Part shown: piece after piece, positions 62,405 to 64,000 of the stretch | Numbering within the stretch: position 1 is the first letter of the stretch | Layout: every line of letters begins with the position of its first letter | Origin: Telopea speciosissima | Lineage: Eukaryota; Streptophyta; Magnoliopsida; Proteales; Proteaceae | Length of the DNA stretch: 64,000 bases | Direction: 5' to 3' | Assembly (NCBI RefSeq): GCF_018873765.1 | Contig: NW_025317518.1 | Span: 1 to 64,000 of the forward strand | Notes under the pieces: generated by a model | What the model saw: only the letters and a program-made list of their open reading frames with translations | What the model was told of the DNA's origin: nothing | Database searches by the model: none | Position numbers and translations under genes: made by a program

Positions 62405-64000
62405 ATCAATGTTAAGCATTAGAATAAATGAGATTTGAGTATTGTCATAATAAAGTGTATCATCTTTTATATGCTACCTCTTTTATTTGTGGTTACGTGA
62501 TTGTATATTTATGTCCAGTTTTATTGTCTTGGAGTGAGCAAGAGTGGATCGGGTTGGGGTAAAGCGGGTTAAGTCTTCCCCTTTGAAATTATGTTGGCTT
62601 ATTTTAATAAAATGCTAGAGGCTTCCCCGGGTCCCAAATAATATTCGGGTTAAAAAAAAAAAGGTAAAAATCTTCTTTCCCCTCCCTAGTCATGCCCTCT
62701 TCTTTTTTACTACCAGCCTTGTTATGGATGCAATGGATCGAAAAATCCGAATTGCACCCTCTTTGGTGAAAAACATGGGATGCTAATCTAGTGCCTCGTG
62801 GTAGTACTCTCTCATGTCGCAAGAGGGTAGACCAGCAAAAAGGGAGTCGCCACCTAGATTAGGGTCTAAGACCCACAAATGGTCTCTCTCCTTTGTAGGA
62901 GGGACGTTAAATAAACTACAGACTCAATGGCAGGTCTGCCCCAAATCTCTAGGTAAGTGTCAAATTACGGGCTGGAAATGTGTTAGGCACCTGCTAACCA
63001 CCCAGCCAACGGCTAGCCTTCTTAGACCAAACACTTGCGATATACTTGTTGTTTTATGCACTTTATGCACCTAATTAATCTAATTCGGAAGATTTAGCTT
63101 ATCTTCATTGAAGTTTATGGTCATGATTAAGGTAATCATAATTAACATCTTAATCCTAATTACTAGCCCTAAGTTAGGTGATCAAGTACATTATAGACAT
63201 TGATTAATTTGATTAATGAATTTTACCTAAGTTACAAATCCTAACTCCATGGTTGAAACCCTAAGGTCAACTTTGCAAGTTAATCAATAGCTTTTAACAT
63301 GAGGAAAGATACCATAATACTTAGCTCACAACAAAATCAAATTCTAAGTTCGGCAAAATGATGAAATTGTCCCTGGAAGACCAGAAATGCAAGATGAGTG
63401 TCCCAATGCATGACGCTCCCGCCACTGCGGAGTCTTGGAGGGACAGATATACGTAGCCTTACCCCTTGCCCAATGAGCATTTACTAATTTCCTCAAAATT
63501 TAAATCCATCAGAAAACAATTTTCCCTAATTTTCTAGTGAAAATATGCATAAAGAGCAAAATGGGAATATATTTATGGAAAATAGCATAAGTACTCTAAA
63601 AAATGCACAAAAATATGCGTGTTGATTTCCTGCACTTCTAAATGGCATGCAAACCCTGAGATGGTCAATTTAGACCCTAGACATGTCATGATACTTTAAT
63701 AATGCATAAATGCCATAATTATGGGAAATGAAAAAAATGCATTTAATAAATAGACATAAATCACATAATATGATTAAAATAAATAAAAACATTTAATACA
63801 GTGTAATATAACACATCACAATATTGGAAACACCGAGCAAAGTGAACATGATTTTTTAAAATATTTTTAGATCAATTTTGGCTAAAAAAACAAATGATCA
63901 CCAAATATCCCTAGGGGGTTAAAATGTTAAAATAACATACAAATATTTATAGAAAATGAGTGGGGACCATTCAATACACTAAGACACATATAAATACATC
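62405..64000 (+). repeat. RLP 3' flank, longest + strand version
   Basis: 3' UTR and flank as in the other copies to about 63000, continuing through gccaacggctagccttctta and ttgttgttttatgcacttta (matching the complement of 36730-36860). A SINE fragment at 63396-63472 (antisense) follows, then gcatttactaatttcctc to the window end (matching the complement of 35100-35440). No gene. Confidence 0.75.

Noticed and set aside
62405..64000. Kinase domain or further RLP/RLK gene downstream
   Set aside because: Only RLP 3' flank and a SINE fragment are present up to the end of the window.

Overview
This is nuclear DNA from a flowering plant. The evidence is intron-containing plant genes with GT/AG borders, TATA-box promoters, Ty1-copia and LINE retrotransposon remnants, tRNA-derived SINEs, many small foldback (MITE-like) elements, and a cluster of plant receptor-like protein genes. 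No recognisable sequence fixes the species. A woody dicot or early-diverging angiosperm is only a guess from the repeat-rich layout.

The core of the window is a five-copy family of leucine-rich-repeat receptor-like proteins (RLPs, of the RLP12/Ve1/Cf-9 general type). Three copies are intact single-exon genes on the + strand: 19020-21983, 47083-50046 and 59462-62404. One + strand copy (31122-34073) keeps its whole reading frame but carries three nonsense codons. One - strand copy (39543-37353) has lost its promoter and N-terminus and is broken at several further points. All encode an extracellular LRR domain with an N-terminal cysteine-pair cap, a non-LRR island, one transmembrane segment with a GxxxGxxxG pattern and a short basic tail without a kinase. 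By family knowledge such proteins sit in the plasma membrane, sense pathogen or developmental ligands, and signal through a SOBIR1/BAK1-type partner kinase, which is not encoded here.

The copies lie in duplicated blocks that include several kb of flank: about 14.7-22.5 kb, 26.4-34.9 kb, 34.9-42 kb (inverted), 45-50.5 kb and 53-64 kb. Comparing blocks gives empty/filled-site evidence for several mobile insertions: 15952-16206, 17469-17638, 54915-55081, 55815-57359 and 58103-58267. The two pseudogenes are tail-to-tail. The inverted pseudogene and the 47-kb gene are head-to-head with inverted promoter regions.

Left part (1-14.7 kb): a degenerate Ty1-copia element whose 3' end is repeated with a 232-bp period (1-3250); a LINE 3' region interrupted by an oppositely oriented copia LTR (4590-6601); a SINE; a 1.1-kb polypyrimidine tract (7390-8500); unclassified repeats; and the 3' exons of a Smr-domain protein gene (9999-13842), which has no single long reading frame because it is spliced. 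Middle part (22.5-31 kb): a tandem-repeat region, several strong hairpins and a second truncated copia element (27718-30176). The remaining intergenic DNA is AT-rich and made mostly of shared RLP flanks and old repeats.
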